Source: Rhodobacter sp. SGA-6-6 (lineage in GTDB: Bacteria > Pseudomonadota > Alphaproteobacteria > Rhodobacterales > Rhodobacteraceae). Taken from it: a stretch of 64,000 nt of DNA. This document shows, one piece after another, positions 46,075-56,101 of the stretch. The stretch spans positions 460,865-524,864 of the forward strand of contig NZ_JAAKGP010000003.1 of assembly GCF_011043545.1 (NCBI RefSeq), in the 5' to 3' direction. The notes beneath the pieces were generated by a model, which was given only the letters and a program-made list of their open reading frames with translations, was not told where the DNA came from and ran no database searches. The translations under genes were made by a program, and so were the position numbers. Numbering within the stretch: the first letter of the stretch is position 1; the number at the start of each line of letters is the position of its first letter.

Positions 46075-46478
46075 TGCGCCCCGTGCTCTATGTCCTCACC
46101 TTCCTCGGCCTGATCGCGCTGGGCTTCTGGGCCTACCGCGAGAACTACGCGACGCAGGCCACCCTGCGCGAGGTGCGCGGGCTGCAGCAGGAGATCGCCA
46201 ACCTGCGCGAGGCGCTGTCGGTCCAGCGCGCCGAATGGGCCTATCTGAACCGGCCCGACCGGCTGCGCGACCTCGCCGGGCTGAACTTCGACCGCCTCGG
46301 CCTCTTGCCGATGGAGCCCGGGCAATTCGGCACCGCCGCGCAGGTGGTCTTCCCGGTGCCGGAGATTCCCGCGATCACCGGGCCCATCGACACCATGGGC
46401 GGCGTCGTCGCGGTCGAGGACACCTTCGCCGACCAGATCGAGGCCATCGTCGCCTCTGCCGCCGAAGAGGGGCTCTGA
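46074..46478 (+). CDS. ftsL: Cell division protein FtsL
   Basis: 134 aa, bitopic. One membrane helix (about 4-20) is followed by a periplasmic coiled coil (about 25-60: TLREVRGLQQEIANLREALS) and AEWAYLNRPDRLRDLA, the segment conserved in FtsL. It is part of the FtsQLB complex that activates the FtsWI septal synthase. Sequence similarity in the family is low, so position between rsmH and ftsI supports the call. The stop is 1 bp before the ftsI start. Confidence 0.88.
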   Translation: MRPVLYVLTFLGLIALGFWAYRENYATQATLREVRGLQQEIANLREALSVQRAEWAYLNRPDRLRDLAGLNFDRLGLLPMEPGQFGTAAQVVFPVPEIPAITGPIDTMGGVVAVEDTFADQIEAIVASAAEEGL

Positions 46479-46479
46479 C

Positions 46480-48270
46480 ATGCGCACGCCGCTCCGCCCG
46501 CTTGCCCGCATCCTCCAGGCCCGCGCCGAGGGCGCCAATCCCGACCTGATCGAGCGCGAGAACCTGAACCACCGCCATCAGGCGATGCAGGAGCGGACGC
46601 ATTCCCGCGCCGCCGCCCGGCTGGGGCTGATGTCGGCCTGCTTCGCCGCCTTCTTCGTGCTGATCGGGGTGCGGATGGGCCATCTGGCGGCGTCGGAGCC
46701 GGTGGAGCCCGTCGCCTCGGCCCCCGGGGCCGAGATCGTGGCGCAGCGCGCCGACATCGTGGACAGGAACGGCCGCATCCTGGCGACCAACATGACCACC
46801 CATGCGCTTTACGCCCATCCCGCCGACATGGTGGACCCCAAGGGCACGGCGCAGGCGCTGGCGGCGATCTTCCCCGACCTCGACGCCGCGGCGCTGGAGC
46901 GGCGCTTCACCGACGGCCGCCGCTTCGTCTGGATCCGCAAGGTGATGTCGCCCGAGCAGATGCAGAAGGTGCACGAGATCGGCGACCCCGGCCTGCTGTT
47001 CGGCCCGCGCGAGATGCGGCTCTATCCGAACGGCACCCTGTTGGCCCATGTCCTCGGCGGCTATTCCTTCGGCGCCGAAGGGGTGCATTCGGCGGAGGTG
47101 ATCGGCACGGCGGGCATCGAGAAGGCGATGGACGCCCGCCTGCGCGACCCCGCGCAAGGGGGAGAGCCGCTGCAGTTGTCCATCGACCTGACCGTGCAGG
47201 CCACGGTGGAAGAGGTGCTGCAGGCCGGCATCTCCGCGCTGAACGCCAAGGGCGGCGCGGCGATCATCATGGACGTGAACACCGGCGAGATCCTCGCCAT
47301 GGCCTCGGCTCCGACCTTCGACCCCAACGACCGCCCGGTGCCGCTGGTGTCGAAGGATGCCGAGCCTTCGGACAGCCCGCTGTTCAACCGGGCGGTGCAG
47401 GGGGTCTACGAACTCGGCTCCACCTTCAAGATCTTCGCGGTGGCGCAGGCGATGGAGCTTGGCCTCGTCAACCCCGACACCATGGTCGACGCCAATGCGC
47501 CGATGATCTGGGGCAAGCACCGGATCAAGGAATTCGAGGGCCACAACTACGGCCCGCTCCTGGCCGTGCGCGACGTGATCGCCAAGTCCTCCAACGTCGG
47601 CACCGCCCATATCGCGCTGATGATCGGAGGCTTGCGCCAGCAGGCCTTCCTGAAATCCATGGGCTTCTTCGAGCCGACGCCGCTGGAACTGGTCGAGGCG
47701 CCGGGGGCGAAGCCGCTGATCCCGAAGAAATGGCCCGACATCGTGACCATCACCACCTCCTACGGCCACGGCATGTCGGCCAGCCCGATGCACCTTGCCG
47801 CGGCCTATGCCGCCATCGGCAACGGCGGCATCTACGTCAAGCCGACGCTGCTGAAGCAGACCGGCCCGGCCAAGGGCACCCGGGTGCTGTCGGAGAAGGT
47901 GGCGGAGGATTCGGTCGAGATGATGCGCGGCGTGGTCACCCGCGGCACGGCATCCCTGGCCGAGGTGCCGGGCTACGAGGTGGCGGGCAAGACCGGCACC
48001 GCCGACAAGCCGAAGCGGACCGGCGGCTATTACAAGGACAAGGTGATCAACACCTTCGCCTCGGTCTATCCGGCCTCGGACCCGCGCTATGTGGTGCTGG
48101 TGACGCTGGACGAGCCGGTGGACACCACCGGGCCGAAGCCGAAGCGGACGGCGGGCTGGACCTCGGTTCCGGTGGCGGCCGAGATCATCCGCCGCACCGC
48201 GCCGATCCTGGGCATCCGGCCGAAGGTTGAACTCCCCGACCAAACCACGCTAACAGCCGCGGGCAACTGA
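46480..48270 (+). CDS. ftsI: Septal peptidoglycan transpeptidase FtsI (PBP3)
   Basis: 596 aa. N-terminal cytoplasmic part, one membrane helix (about 50-68), a dimerisation domain and a transpeptidase domain. Penicillin-binding motifs are intact: Ser314 in STFK (314-317), SSN (370-372) and KTGT (504-507). It crosslinks septal peptidoglycan with FtsW; ftsW is not in this window. The Arg residues in the first 45 positions and TMD agree with class B PBPs. Between ftsL and murE, 12 bp before the latter. Confidence 0.96.
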   Translation: MRTPLRPLARILQARAEGANPDLIERENLNHRHQAMQERTHSRAAARLGLMSACFAAFFVLIGVRMGHLAASEPVEPVASAPGAEIVAQRADIVDRNGRILATNMTTHALYAHPADMVDPKGTAQALAAIFPDLDAAALERRFTDGRRFVWIRKVMSPEQMQKVHEIGDPGLLFGPREMRLYPNGTLLAHVLGGYSFGAEGVHSAEVIGTAGIEKAMDARLRDPAQGGEPLQLSIDLTVQATVEEVLQAGISALNAKGGAAIIMDVNTGEILAMASAPTFDPNDRPVPLVSKDAEPSDSPLFNRAVQGVYELGSTFKIFAVAQAMELGLVNPDTMVDANAPMIWGKHRIKEFEGHNYGPLLAVRDVIAKSSNVGTAHIALMIGGLRQQAFLKSMGFFEPTPLELVEAPGAKPLIPKKWPDIVTITTSYGHGMSASPMHLAAAYAAIGNGGIYVKPTLLKQTGPAKGTRVLSEKVAEDSVEMMRGVVTRGTASLAEVPGYEVAGKTGTADKPKRTGGYYKDKVINTFASVYPASDPRYVVLVTLDEPVDTTGPKPKRTAGWTSVPVAAEIIRRTAPILGIRPKVELPDQTTLTAAGN

Positions 48271-48282
48271 ACGGGGGTCATC

Positions 48283-49764
48283 GTGGCAGTCACCAAGCGG
48301 CTGAGCGAACTGGGGCTGAAGGCGCGCGAAGGCCGCAACCCGGAGCTGTCCGGCATCACGCTGGACAGCCGCGCGGTGCGGCCGGGGATGCTGTTCGCGG
48401 CCCTGCCCGGAACCGCCCGCCACGGCGCCGATTTCATCGCCACCGCCCTGGAGCAGGGCGCCGCCGCCGTGCTGACCGACCCGATGGGCGCGGTGATCGG
48501 GGCCGAGGCGATCGGCCTGTCCGACGTCGCGCTGGTGGTGGCCGACGACCCGCGCGAGGCGTTGGCCTATGCCGCGGCGCTGTGGTTCGGCGCGCAACCC
48601 GCGACGATGGTCGCGGTGACCGGCACCAACGGCAAGACGTCGGTCGCCACCTTCACCCGGCAGATCTGGGCCGCGCTCGGCCGTGAGGCGATCAACATCG
48701 GCACCACCGGGGTGGAGGGGGCCTGGGCCGCGCCCTCCTCGCATACCACGCCCGACCAGATCACCCTGCACCGGATGCTGGCCGAGGCCGCCGCTCATGG
48801 CGTCACCCATGCGGCGATGGAGGCGTCCTCTCACGGGCTGGACCAGCGGCGGCTGGAAGGGGTCCGGCTCAAGGCCGCCGGCTTCACCAACCTGACGCAG
48901 GACCATCTCGACTACCATCACACGATGGAGGCCTATCTGGAGGCCAAGGCGGGCCTCTTCACCCGCCTGCTGCCGGCCGAGGATGGGGTCGCGGTGGTCA
49001 ACCTCGACGGCGCCCATGGCTCGGACATCGCCGAACTGGCGCTGGACCGGGGGCTGCGGGTGCTGACCGTGGGCAAGGGGCAGGGGGCCGACCTGCAGAT
49101 CGCCGCCACCCGGCCCGACGCCACCGGGCAGGAGGTGCGCTATCTCTGGCAGGGGCAGGCGCACCAGACCCGGCTGAACCTGATCGGCGCCTTCCAGGCC
49201 GAGAACGTCGCCGTCGCCGCCGGTCTCGCCATCGCTGCGGGCGACGACCCCGAGGCCGTGCTGGCCGCCCTGCCGCGGCTGACCGGGGTGCGCGGGCGGA
49301 TGCAGCTGGCGGCCACGCGGAAGAACGGCGCCTCGGTCTTCGTCGACTACGCCCATACCCCCGATGCGCTGGAAACCGCGCTGCGCGCGCTGCGCCCGCA
49401 TGTGATGGGCCGGCTGGTCGTGGCCTTCGGCGCCGGCGGCGACCGCGACCGCACCAAGCGCCCGCTGATGGGCGCCGCCGCGCGCGACAATGCCGATGTG
49501 CTGTTCGTCACCGACGACAACCCCCGCAGCGAGGACCCCGCCGCCATCCGCGCCGCCATCCTGGCCGCCTGCCCGGAGGCCAACGAGGTGGGCGACCGCG
49601 CCGAGGCCATCCTGCGCGCCGTCGACGCCCTGCAACCCGGCGATGCCCTGCTGATCGCCGGCAAGGGCCACGAGACCGGACAGGTGATCAAGGGCGACAT
49701 CTTCCCCTTCGACGATGTGGAGCAGGCCTCCATCGCCGTCGCCGCACTGGACGGGGTGATCTGA
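48283..49764 (+). CDS. murE: UDP-MurNAc-tripeptide synthetase, meso-DAP-adding
   Basis: 493-aa Mur ligase. It adds meso-diaminopimelate to UDP-MurNAc-L-Ala-D-Glu. The ATP loop TGTNGKTS is at 113-120, and DNPR at 412-415 marks meso-DAP specificity over lysine. Other Mur marks: TQDHLDYH, YAHTPDALE and GKGHE near the end. The start is GTG 48283 with GGGGGTC upstream. The stop overlaps murF (TGATG). Cytoplasmic. Confidence 0.96.
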   Translation: MAVTKRLSELGLKAREGRNPELSGITLDSRAVRPGMLFAALPGTARHGADFIATALEQGAAAVLTDPMGAVIGAEAIGLSDVALVVADDPREALAYAAALWFGAQPATMVAVTGTNGKTSVATFTRQIWAALGREAINIGTTGVEGAWAAPSSHTTPDQITLHRMLAEAAAHGVTHAAMEASSHGLDQRRLEGVRLKAAGFTNLTQDHLDYHHTMEAYLEAKAGLFTRLLPAEDGVAVVNLDGAHGSDIAELALDRGLRVLTVGKGQGADLQIAATRPDATGQEVRYLWQGQAHQTRLNLIGAFQAENVAVAAGLAIAAGDDPEAVLAALPRLTGVRGRMQLAATRKNGASVFVDYAHTPDALETALRALRPHVMGRLVVAFGAGGDRDRTKRPLMGAAARDNADVLFVTDDNPRSEDPAAIRAAILAACPEANEVGDRAEAILRAVDALQPGDALLIAGKGHETGQVIKGDIFPFDDVEQASIAVAALDGVI

Positions 49765-51200
49765 TGCGCCCGCTCTGGACTGCCTCCGACGCCGCCGCTG
49801 CCACCGAAGGCCGCGCCACCGCCGACTGGTCTGCGACCGGGGTCTCCATCGATACCCGCAGCCTGCAGCCCGGCGACCTGTTCGTCGCCTTGACCGATGT
49901 CCGCGACGGCCACGACTTCGTGGCGCAGGCGCTGGCGAAGGGCGCCGCCGCCGCGATGGTCAGCCGCATCCCCGAGGGCGTGCCGCCGGACGCGCCGCTG
50001 CTGGTGGTGGAGGATGTGCTGCGCGCGCTCGAACGGCTCGGCGCCGCCGGCCGGGCCCGTTCGCGCGCGAGGGTGATCGGTGTCACCGGCTCGGTCGGCA
50101 AGACCTCCACCAAGGAGATGCTGCGGGCCATCCTCTCGGGGCAGGGCAAGGTCCATGCGGCGGAAGCCAGCTACAACAACCACTGGGGCGTGCCGCTGAC
50201 GCTGGCCCGCCTGCCGGAGGACGCCGATTACGCGGTGATCGAGATCGGCATGAGCAATCCGGGCGAGATCGAGCCGCTGGCCCGCCTGGCCCGGCCGCAT
50301 GTGGCGATGATCACCACGATCGCCCCCGCCCATCTGGCCGCCTTCGACGGGCTGGAGGGGATCGCCCGGGAAAAATCCAGTATCTTCAAGGGGCTGGAGC
50401 CCGGCGGCATCGCCGTGGTCAACGCCGACCTGTCCACCTCGGCCCTGATGATCGGAGCCGCGGCCCCGCATGGGGTGGTCACCTTCGGCGCCACCCCCGC
50501 CGCGGACTGGCGGCTGGACAGCGCCACGATCCACGACGAGACCACCGTCTGCCGCGCCACCACCCCCGCCGGCCCGGTGCTCTACAAGGTCGCCACCCCC
50601 GGCCGCCATTTCGCGCTGAACGCCCTGGGCGCGCTGGCCGCCGCCGCGGCGCTCGGCGCCGATCCGGTGATCTCGGCCCATGACATCGGCCGCTGGGCGC
50701 CGCCCTCGGGCCGCGGCACCCGCGAGCGCATCCTCTTGGACGTGGTGGAGGAGACCTTCTTCGACCTGATCGACGACGCCTTCAACGCCAATCCGGTGTC
50801 GATGGCCGCCGCGCTGGACGTGCTGATCGCCGCGGTGCCGACCCATGGCATCGGCGTGGTCGGCGACGGCCGCCGCATCGCCGTGCTCGGCGACATGCTG
50901 GAACTCGGCCCCGACGAGATCGAGATGCACCGCGCCGTCGCCCGTCACAAGGGCCTGTCCGCCATCGCCACCATCCATTGCGTCGGCCCGCGGATGCGCG
51001 CGCTGTGGGAGGCGCTGCCCCGCCGCCAGCGCGGCGAATGGGTGGAGACCGCGCCGGAACTGGCCGCGCGCGCGCGCAGCCTGTTCGACGCGGGCGACAT
51101 CGTGCTGGTGAAGGGCTCCAAGGGGTCGAAGGTCAGTCTTGTCGTTGACGGATTGCGCAAACTCGGCCAGAAGGCCGCCCCGGCAGAAGGGACAGAGTGA
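49764..51200 (+). CDS. murF: UDP-MurNAc-tripeptide:D-Ala-D-Ala ligase
   Basis: 478 aa, the last cytoplasmic Mur ligase, adding D-Ala-D-Ala. ATP loop TGSVGKTST (108-116), [22 protein letters not shown] and LGDMLELG are all in place. It overlaps murE by its ATG (TGATG) and mraY by its TGA. Normal domain order and length. The product, UDP-MurNAc-pentapeptide, is the substrate of the next gene, mraY. Confidence 0.96.
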   Translation: MRPLWTASDAAAATEGRATADWSATGVSIDTRSLQPGDLFVALTDVRDGHDFVAQALAKGAAAAMVSRIPEGVPPDAPLLVVEDVLRALERLGAAGRARSRARVIGVTGSVGKTSTKEMLRAILSGQGKVHAAEASYNNHWGVPLTLARLPEDADYAVIEIGMSNPGEIEPLARLARPHVAMITTIAPAHLAAFDGLEGIAREKSSIFKGLEPGGIAVVNADLSTSALMIGAAAPHGVVTFGATPAADWRLDSATIHDETTVCRATTPAGPVLYKVATPGRHFALNALGALAAAAALGADPVISAHDIGRWAPPSGRGTRERILLDVVEETFFDLIDDAFNANPVSMAAALDVLIAAVPTHGIGVVGDGRRIAVLGDMLELGPDEIEMHRAVARHKGLSAIATIHCVGPRMRALWEALPRRQRGEWVETAPELAARARSLFDAGDIVLVKGSKGSKVSLVVDGLRKLGQKAAPAEGTE

Positions 51201-52282
51201 TGCTATACTGGCTTGCGGATTTCGGTGACGACGGCGGTTTCTTCAACCTTTTCCGATACATCACCTTCCGCGCCGGCGGGGCCTTCGTCACCGCGCTGAT
51301 CTTCGGCTTCCTGTTCGGCCGCCCGCTGATCGACCTTCTGCGCAGGAAGCAGGGCAAGGGCCAGCCGATCCGCGACGACGGCCCGCAGACCCATTTCGCC
51401 AAGGCCGGCACCCCCACCATGGGGGGCCTGCTGATCCTGTCGGCGCTGCTGGTTTCCACCCTGATGTGGGCGCGGCTCGACATTCCCTATGTCTGGATCG
51501 TGCTGCTGGTGACGCTGGCCTTCGGGCTGATCGGCTTTGCCGACGACTATGCCAAGGTGACCAAGCAGAACACCAAGGGCGTGTCCTCGCGGCTGCGCTT
51601 CCTTCTCGGCCTCGTCATCGCCGGGCTGGCCGCCTATGCCGCGGCGATGTTCCATCCCGACGGGCTGACCAACCAGCTGGCGCTGCCCTTCTTCAAGGAC
51701 GCGCTGATCAACCTGGGCGTCTTCTTCGTGCCCTTCGGCATGGTGGTGATCGTCGGCGCGGCCAATGCGGTGAACCTGACCGATGGCCTCGACGGCCTTG
51801 CCATCATGCCGGTGATGATCGCCGGGGCCACGCTGGGCGTGATCGCCTATGCGGTCGGCAACTCGGTCTATGCCAATTACCTGGGCGTCCATCTGGTGCC
51901 CGGCACCTCGGAATTCCTGGTCTTCGCCGCGGCGCTGTTCGGCGGCGGCCTCGGCTTCCTGTGGTATAACGCCCCGCCGGCGGCGGTGTTCATGGGCGAC
52001 ACCGGCAGCTTGGCCCTGGGCGGAGCGCTCGGCGCCATCGCCGTCTGCACCAAGCACGAGATCGTGCTGGCCATCGTCGGCGGCCTCTTCGTGGTCGAGG
52101 CGCTGAGCGTGATCGTCCAGGTCGCCTATTACAAGCGCACCAGGAAGCGCATCTTCCTGATGGCGCCGATCCACCACCATTTCGAGAAGAAGGGCTGGGC
52201 CGAGCCGCAGATCGTCATCCGCTTCTGGATCATCAGCCTGATCCTGGCCGCGGTGGGGCTGGCGACGCTGAAGGTGCGCTGA
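51200..52282 (+). CDS. mraY: Phospho-MurNAc-pentapeptide transferase
   Basis: 360-aa integral membrane enzyme with about ten helices that makes lipid I. Signature loops are KAGTPTMGG (about 72-80), FADDY (about 117), [10 protein letters not shown] (about 193) and the C-terminal [15 protein letters not shown] 51200 overlaps the murF stop; GTG 51197 one codon earlier is possible. The stop TGA overlaps the start of the DUF2161 gene, so the two are coupled. Normally murD follows in this cluster. Confidence 0.96.
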   Translation: MLYWLADFGDDGGFFNLFRYITFRAGGAFVTALIFGFLFGRPLIDLLRRKQGKGQPIRDDGPQTHFAKAGTPTMGGLLILSALLVSTLMWARLDIPYVWIVLLVTLAFGLIGFADDYAKVTKQNTKGVSSRLRFLLGLVIAGLAAYAAAMFHPDGLTNQLALPFFKDALINLGVFFVPFGMVVIVGAANAVNLTDGLDGLAIMPVMIAGATLGVIAYAVGNSVYANYLGVHLVPGTSEFLVFAAALFGGGLGFLWYNAPPAAVFMGDTGSLALGGALGAIAVCTKHEIVLAIVGGLFVVEALSVIVQVAYYKRTRKRIFLMAPIHHHFEKKGWAEPQIVIRFWIISLILAAVGLATLKVR

Positions 52283-52962
52283 TGCGCGAGGCCGACCTCT
52301 ACCCGGCGCTGAAGGCCTATCTCCAGGCGCAGGGCTACGAGGTGAAGGCCGAGGTCGGCGCCTGCGACATCCTCGCCCGCCGCGGCGACGAGCCGCCGGT
52401 GGTGGTCGAGATGAAGCGCAGCTTCTCGCTGCAGCTGGTGTTGCAGGGCATCGCCCGGCAGGGGCTGGTGGAGACGGTCTACCTTGCCGTGCCCGCCCCC
52501 GGTCCGCGCGGCTGGTCGCTGCGCTACCGCGACATCCTCGCGCTTTGCCGCCGCCTCGGGCTCGGCCTGCTTGCCGTCGATCCGGTCAAGGGCGGGGTCG
52601 ATGCCCATCTCGATCCCGGCCCCTACACCCCGCGCCGCAACGCGACCAAGGCCGCCCGCCTGCTGCGCGAGTTCGAGCGGCGGGTGGGCGATCCGAACAC
52701 CGCCGGCACCACCGGCGTGCCGCGGATGACCGCCTATCGCCAGGACGCGCTGCGCTGTGCCGCCGATCTGGCCGCCCAGGGGCCCTCGCGCCCGGCCGAG
52801 GTGGCGCGGCGGACCGGCGTCGCCCGCGCCGCCACGCTGATGCGCGCCGATCATTACGGCTGGTTCGACCGCCCGGCCCGCGGGACCTATGCGCTGTCGC
52901 CCAAGGGGCAGGCCGCGCTGGCCGCCCATGCCGGGGCCCTGCCGGGCCTCGCCGCGGCCTGA
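52282..52962 (+). CDS. DUF2161 protein, PD-(D/E)xK nuclease-like
   Basis: 226 aa. The first half carries a PD-(D/E)xK-like core: helix YPALKAYLQAQGYEVKAEVG, CDILARR (Asp29) and VVVEMKRS (Glu43-M-Lys45), the usual restriction-endonuclease fold. The second half (about 140-226) looks like a winged helix: SRPAEVARRTGVARAATLMRADHYGWFD. The ATG overlaps the mraY stop (TGATG), so it is translated with cell-wall genes, and the dcw cluster stops here. Its function is unknown, and a nuclease role is inferred from motif only. Confidence 0.75.
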   Translation: MREADLYPALKAYLQAQGYEVKAEVGACDILARRGDEPPVVVEMKRSFSLQLVLQGIARQGLVETVYLAVPAPGPRGWSLRYRDILALCRRLGLGLLAVDPVKGGVDAHLDPGPYTPRRNATKAARLLREFERRVGDPNTAGTTGVPRMTAYRQDALRCAADLAAQGPSRPAEVARRTGVARAATLMRADHYGWFDRPARGTYALSPKGQAALAAHAGALPGLAAA

Positions 52963-52971
52963 TTTCCGGGC

Positions 52972-53589
52972 TCAGCCCAGCGGAGCCACCAGCGCCTTCA
53001 GCGCCGCCGCCGGATCGTCGCTGCGCCAGATCTCGGCGCCGATGCCGAAGAAATCGGTCACCGGGGCGAGACGTTCGACGATCTCCACAGTCAGCCCGCC
53101 CTCGGCGATCACCGGCACCTCGATCATCTCGGACCACCAGGCGAAGAGGTCGTGCTCCGCCAGCTCGCCGCCGAGGCCGGTCGCGCCGACCGGGCCGAAG
53201 GCGACGTAATCCGCCCCGGCCTCGCCTGCCGAGATGCCCTCGTGCCGGGTGGCGCCGCAGAAGGCGCCGACGATGGCGTCGGCGCCAAGCTCCTTGCGGG
53301 CCTTGCGGATCGAGCGGGCGCCATGGGCCAGATGCACCCCGTCCAGCCCCAGCCTCTGCGCCAGCGCGACATGGGTGCCGATCACCACCGCCACGTCGCG
53401 GGCATGGGCGACCTGCCGCGCGGCATCGGCCATCCGGGCCAGTTCGAACTCGTCCTGGCCGGCCAGCGGCAGGCGCAGGCAGGCCACCTCCACCGCATCC
53501 AGCACCCGCGCCAGCGTGTCGGGAAAGCTTTCCCAGTCGTAGGCGGGGGGCGTGATCAGGGTGATCTGCGGGCGGTCGTTTTCGGCCAT
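52972..53589 (-). CDS. thiE: Thiamine-phosphate synthase family protein
   Basis: 205-aa TIM-barrel of the ThiE/TenI family. ThiE joins HMP-PP and HET-P to thiamine phosphate. GLDGVHLAHG, GAFCGATRHEG and the phosphate loop DYVAFGPVGATG match, then VPVIAEGGL near 160. It lacks the strongest HMP-PP diphosphate-binding residues of bona fide ThiE, so it may be a TenI-like or modified member. It is convergent with the DUF2161 gene (10-bp gap) and divergent from trmJ. Confidence 0.78.
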   Translation of the reverse strand: MAENDRPQITLITPPAYDWESFPDTLARVLDAVEVACLRLPLAGQDEFELARMADAARQVAHARDVAVVIGTHVALAQRLGLDGVHLAHGARSIRKARKELGADAIVGAFCGATRHEGISAGEAGADYVAFGPVGATGLGGELAEHDLFAWWSEMIEVPVIAEGGLTVEIVERLAPVTDFFGIGAEIWRSDDPAAALKALVAPLG

Positions 53590-53688
53590 GGCATTCCTCA
53601 GGTCGTCCGGGGGGCGTCGGATCGGCCCCGATTACCAGCCTTTGTCGGGGTTGGCTATGGGGCGACCCCTCGCCGGCACCGATCTGGC

Positions 53689-53899
53689 CGGGCGGGATGA
53701 GGCGAGGCACTGCCTCGCCCCCGCCCGTGCGCAGCGGTTGCACCCGGAGACGGTGGCAGCCAAGACCCCGGGAGGCCAGCGCCCGACCCGGCGGGCGAGA
53801 AGCGCCCGCCGAGGGCGGGGCGGGCGCTGGCCGGGCCATTGAGGCCCGGCCGGGACAAGAGGAAACCTTACGCTGTGGCGAAGGCGATGGCCTTCGCCA
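53689..53899 (-). repeat. Element A, copy 6 (211 bp)
   Basis: Minus orientation in the 389-bp gap between the divergent genes thiE and trmJ: H4 53689-53727, H3 outer arms 53774-53785 and 53821-53832, inner arms 53790-53797 and 53803-53810, H2 53829-53851, H1 53876-53899. It must sit inside or between the promoters of these two genes. The rest of the gap shows no other feature. Confidence 0.9.
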
Positions 53900-53978
53900 A
53901 GGAACCGACGGGGTTCCCCCCGTTGCCACCCTCCGCCCGCTGTCGTATTCCCCCGCCATCCCCGCAGCCGAGGCCCCC

Positions 53979-54719
53979 GTGATCCAGCCCGCACTCATCC
54001 TCGTCCGCCCGCAGATGGGCGAGAACATCGGGGCCGCCGCCCGCGCCATGCTGAACTTCTCGCTCGACCGGATGCGGGTGGTCGATCCGCGCGACGGCTG
54101 GCCGAACCCGAAGGCCGTCGCCATGGCCTCCGGCGCCGGGCGGGTGCTGGACCAGGCCGGGCGCTTCCCCGATGTCGCCTCGGCCGTCGCCGACTGCGAC
54201 TTCGTCTTCGCCACCACCGCCCGCGGGCGCGAGCTGGTGAAGGAGATCGTCACCCCCGAGCGCGCCATGGCGATGGCCCGGGCGATGGCCACGACGGGCA
54301 AGCGGGTCGGCATCCTGTTCGGCCCGGAGCGGGCGGGGCTGGAGAACGACGACATCGCCCATGCCAATGCCATCGTCACCGTGCCGGTGAACCCCGGGTT
54401 CTTCTCGCTGAACCTGGCGCAGGCGGTGCTGCTCCTGTCCTACGAATGGGGCCGGCAGGGGTCGGAGATGCCGGCCTCGGTGCTGGAACTGGCGGGCAAG
54501 GACATGGCCTCGCGGGCCGAGGTGCAGGCGCTCGGCGATCATTACGAGGAACGGCTGGAGGATGCCGGCTTCTTCCACCCGCCCGAGAAGGCCCCGGCGA
54601 TGAAGGCCAACCTGCGCAACATGTGGGGCAGGCTGGGGCTGACCCGGTCGGAGGTGCAGACCTTCCACGGGATGCTGCGCCAGATCGCCTTCAAGCTGAA
54701 GCGGCAGGACAGGTCCTGA
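53979..54719 (+). CDS. trmJ: TrmJ-type tRNA (cytidine/uridine-2'-O-)-methyltransferase
   Basis: 246-aa SPOUT methyltransferase of TrmH group 1. ALILVRPQMGENIGAAARAM, the knot motifs GILFGPERAGLENDD and VPVNPGFFSLNLAQAV are clear. TrmJ methylates the 2'-O of residue 32 in several tRNAs. The start is GTG 53979, because conserved sequence begins there and no ATG is available; a weak GAGG lies upstream. The C-terminal helical extension (about 165-246) matches bacterial TrmJ. Divergent from thiE. Confidence 0.9.
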   Translation: MIQPALILVRPQMGENIGAAARAMLNFSLDRMRVVDPRDGWPNPKAVAMASGAGRVLDQAGRFPDVASAVADCDFVFATTARGRELVKEIVTPERAMAMARAMATTGKRVGILFGPERAGLENDDIAHANAIVTVPVNPGFFSLNLAQAVLLLSYEWGRQGSEMPASVLELAGKDMASRAEVQALGDHYEERLEDAGFFHPPEKAPAMKANLRNMWGRLGLTRSEVQTFHGMLRQIAFKLKRQDRS

Positions 54720-54855
54720 AAGATGGCGGAACCGGGCCGGCCAAGCCCTTGAAATCGCTTGGGCGGATTTCCCGCTTGGCCCAGGCGGACCCCTTTGCGG
54801 CTTGCCCTTGATCGGCTACCCTGCGGCCGAGCAGAACCAAAAAAGGCAGGCCCCC

Positions 54856-56091
54856 ATGATCACCCGTCGCTCCGTCACCCTCCTGTCGCTTGCGGCGCTG
54901 ACTTCGGCCTGCGTCCCCTCGGGCGGCGGTGCGCCGCGCGGGCCCTCGGGCGAGACGCCGCCGCCGCGGCCGGTGCCGAACGCCGGCTGGGACGCCTGGG
55001 TCGAGGGCTACAAGGCCCGTGCCGCCGGGCGAGGCATCTCGCCGGGGGTGATCGACACCGCCTTCCGCGGCGCCGGCTTCCTGCCCGAGGTGATCGAGAA
55101 GGACCGCAACCAGACCGAGTTCAAGCGCTCGACCGAGGATTACCTGAACATCGCCGCCTCGGACGAAAGGGTTTCGCTGGGCCGGCAGAAATATGCGGCC
55201 TATTCCGGCATCCTGAACGCGCTGCAATCGCGCTACGGCGTGGACGCGCAGATCATCGCCGCGGTCTGGGGGCTGGAAAGCTTCTTCGGCACCCGCCGCG
55301 GCAATGTCCCGGTGGTCTCGGCGCTGTCGACGCTGGCTTACGAGGGCCGGCGGGGCGCGTTCTTCGAGAGCCAGCTGACCGCCGCGCTGCGCATCCTGCA
55401 ACGGGGCGACACCACGGCGGACCGGATGGTCGGCAGCTGGGCCGGGGCGATGGGGCATACCCAGTTCATCCCGACCTCCTACCTGGAATTCGCGGTGGAC
55501 TTTACCGGCGACGGCCGCGCCGACATCTGGGCCGAGGACCCGAGCGACGCGCTGGCCTCCACCGCGGCCTATCTGTCGCGGTCGGGCTGGGCGGCGGGAG
55601 TGCCCTGGGGGATGGAGGTCGTGCTGCCCTCGGGCTTCGCCCCCGGCCTCCTGGGCCGCGGCAAGGGCAAGTCGGCGGAGGAATGGCGGGGGATGGGGGT
55701 GCGCTCGGCCTCGGGCCGGGCGCTGGCCACGGGGTCGATCATCGCGCCGGGCGGGATCGGCGGGCCGGCCTTCCTGCTGACCCGCAACTTCAACGTGATC
55801 CTGCGCTACAACAATGCCGAGAACTATGCGCTCGGCGTCGGCCACCTGAGCGACCGTCTGGCCGGGGCGGGGCCCTTGAAGGCCGCCTTCGGGCCGGATG
55901 CCAACGGGCTGACCAAGGCCGACCGGCAGGAGTTGCAGCGGCTGCTGACCGCGCGGGGCTTCGACACCGGCGGCAGCGACGGGGTGATCGGGGCGAAGTC
56001 GAAGACGGCGATCGAGGGGTTCCAGGCCAGCCGCGGGCTGGCGGCGACCGGGGTGCCGAGCCTGGAACTGCTGCGGATGCTGCGGGGATAG
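54856..56091 (+). CDS. MltB-like lytic murein transglycosylase lipoprotein
   Basis: 411 aa. A lipobox LTSAC puts the lipid on Cys19. A GH103/SltB-type catalytic domain (about 45-335) carries Glu141 in AVWGLESFFGTRRG, then GSWAGAMGHTQFIPTS. A PG_binding_1 domain at about 346-411 shows LQRLLTARGFDTGGSDGVIG. It cleaves the MurNAc-GlcNAc bond to anhydro ends, anchored in the outer membrane. ATG 54856 opens the signal peptide, with GGCAGG upstream. Followed by element C copy 4. Confidence 0.92.
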   Translation: MITRRSVTLLSLAALTSACVPSGGGAPRGPSGETPPPRPVPNAGWDAWVEGYKARAAGRGISPGVIDTAFRGAGFLPEVIEKDRNQTEFKRSTEDYLNIAASDERVSLGRQKYAAYSGILNALQSRYGVDAQIIAAVWGLESFFGTRRGNVPVVSALSTLAYEGRRGAFFESQLTAALRILQRGDTTADRMVGSWAGAMGHTQFIPTSYLEFAVDFTGDGRADIWAEDPSDALASTAAYLSRSGWAAGVPWGMEVVLPSGFAPGLLGRGKGKSAEEWRGMGVRSASGRALATGSIIAPGGIGGPAFLLTRNFNVILRYNNAENYALGVGHLSDRLAGAGPLKAAFGPDANGLTKADRQELQRLLTARGFDTGGSDGVIGAKSKTAIEGFQASRGLAATGVPSLELLRMLRG

Positions 56092-56101
56092 CGGCCGCCC
56101 G

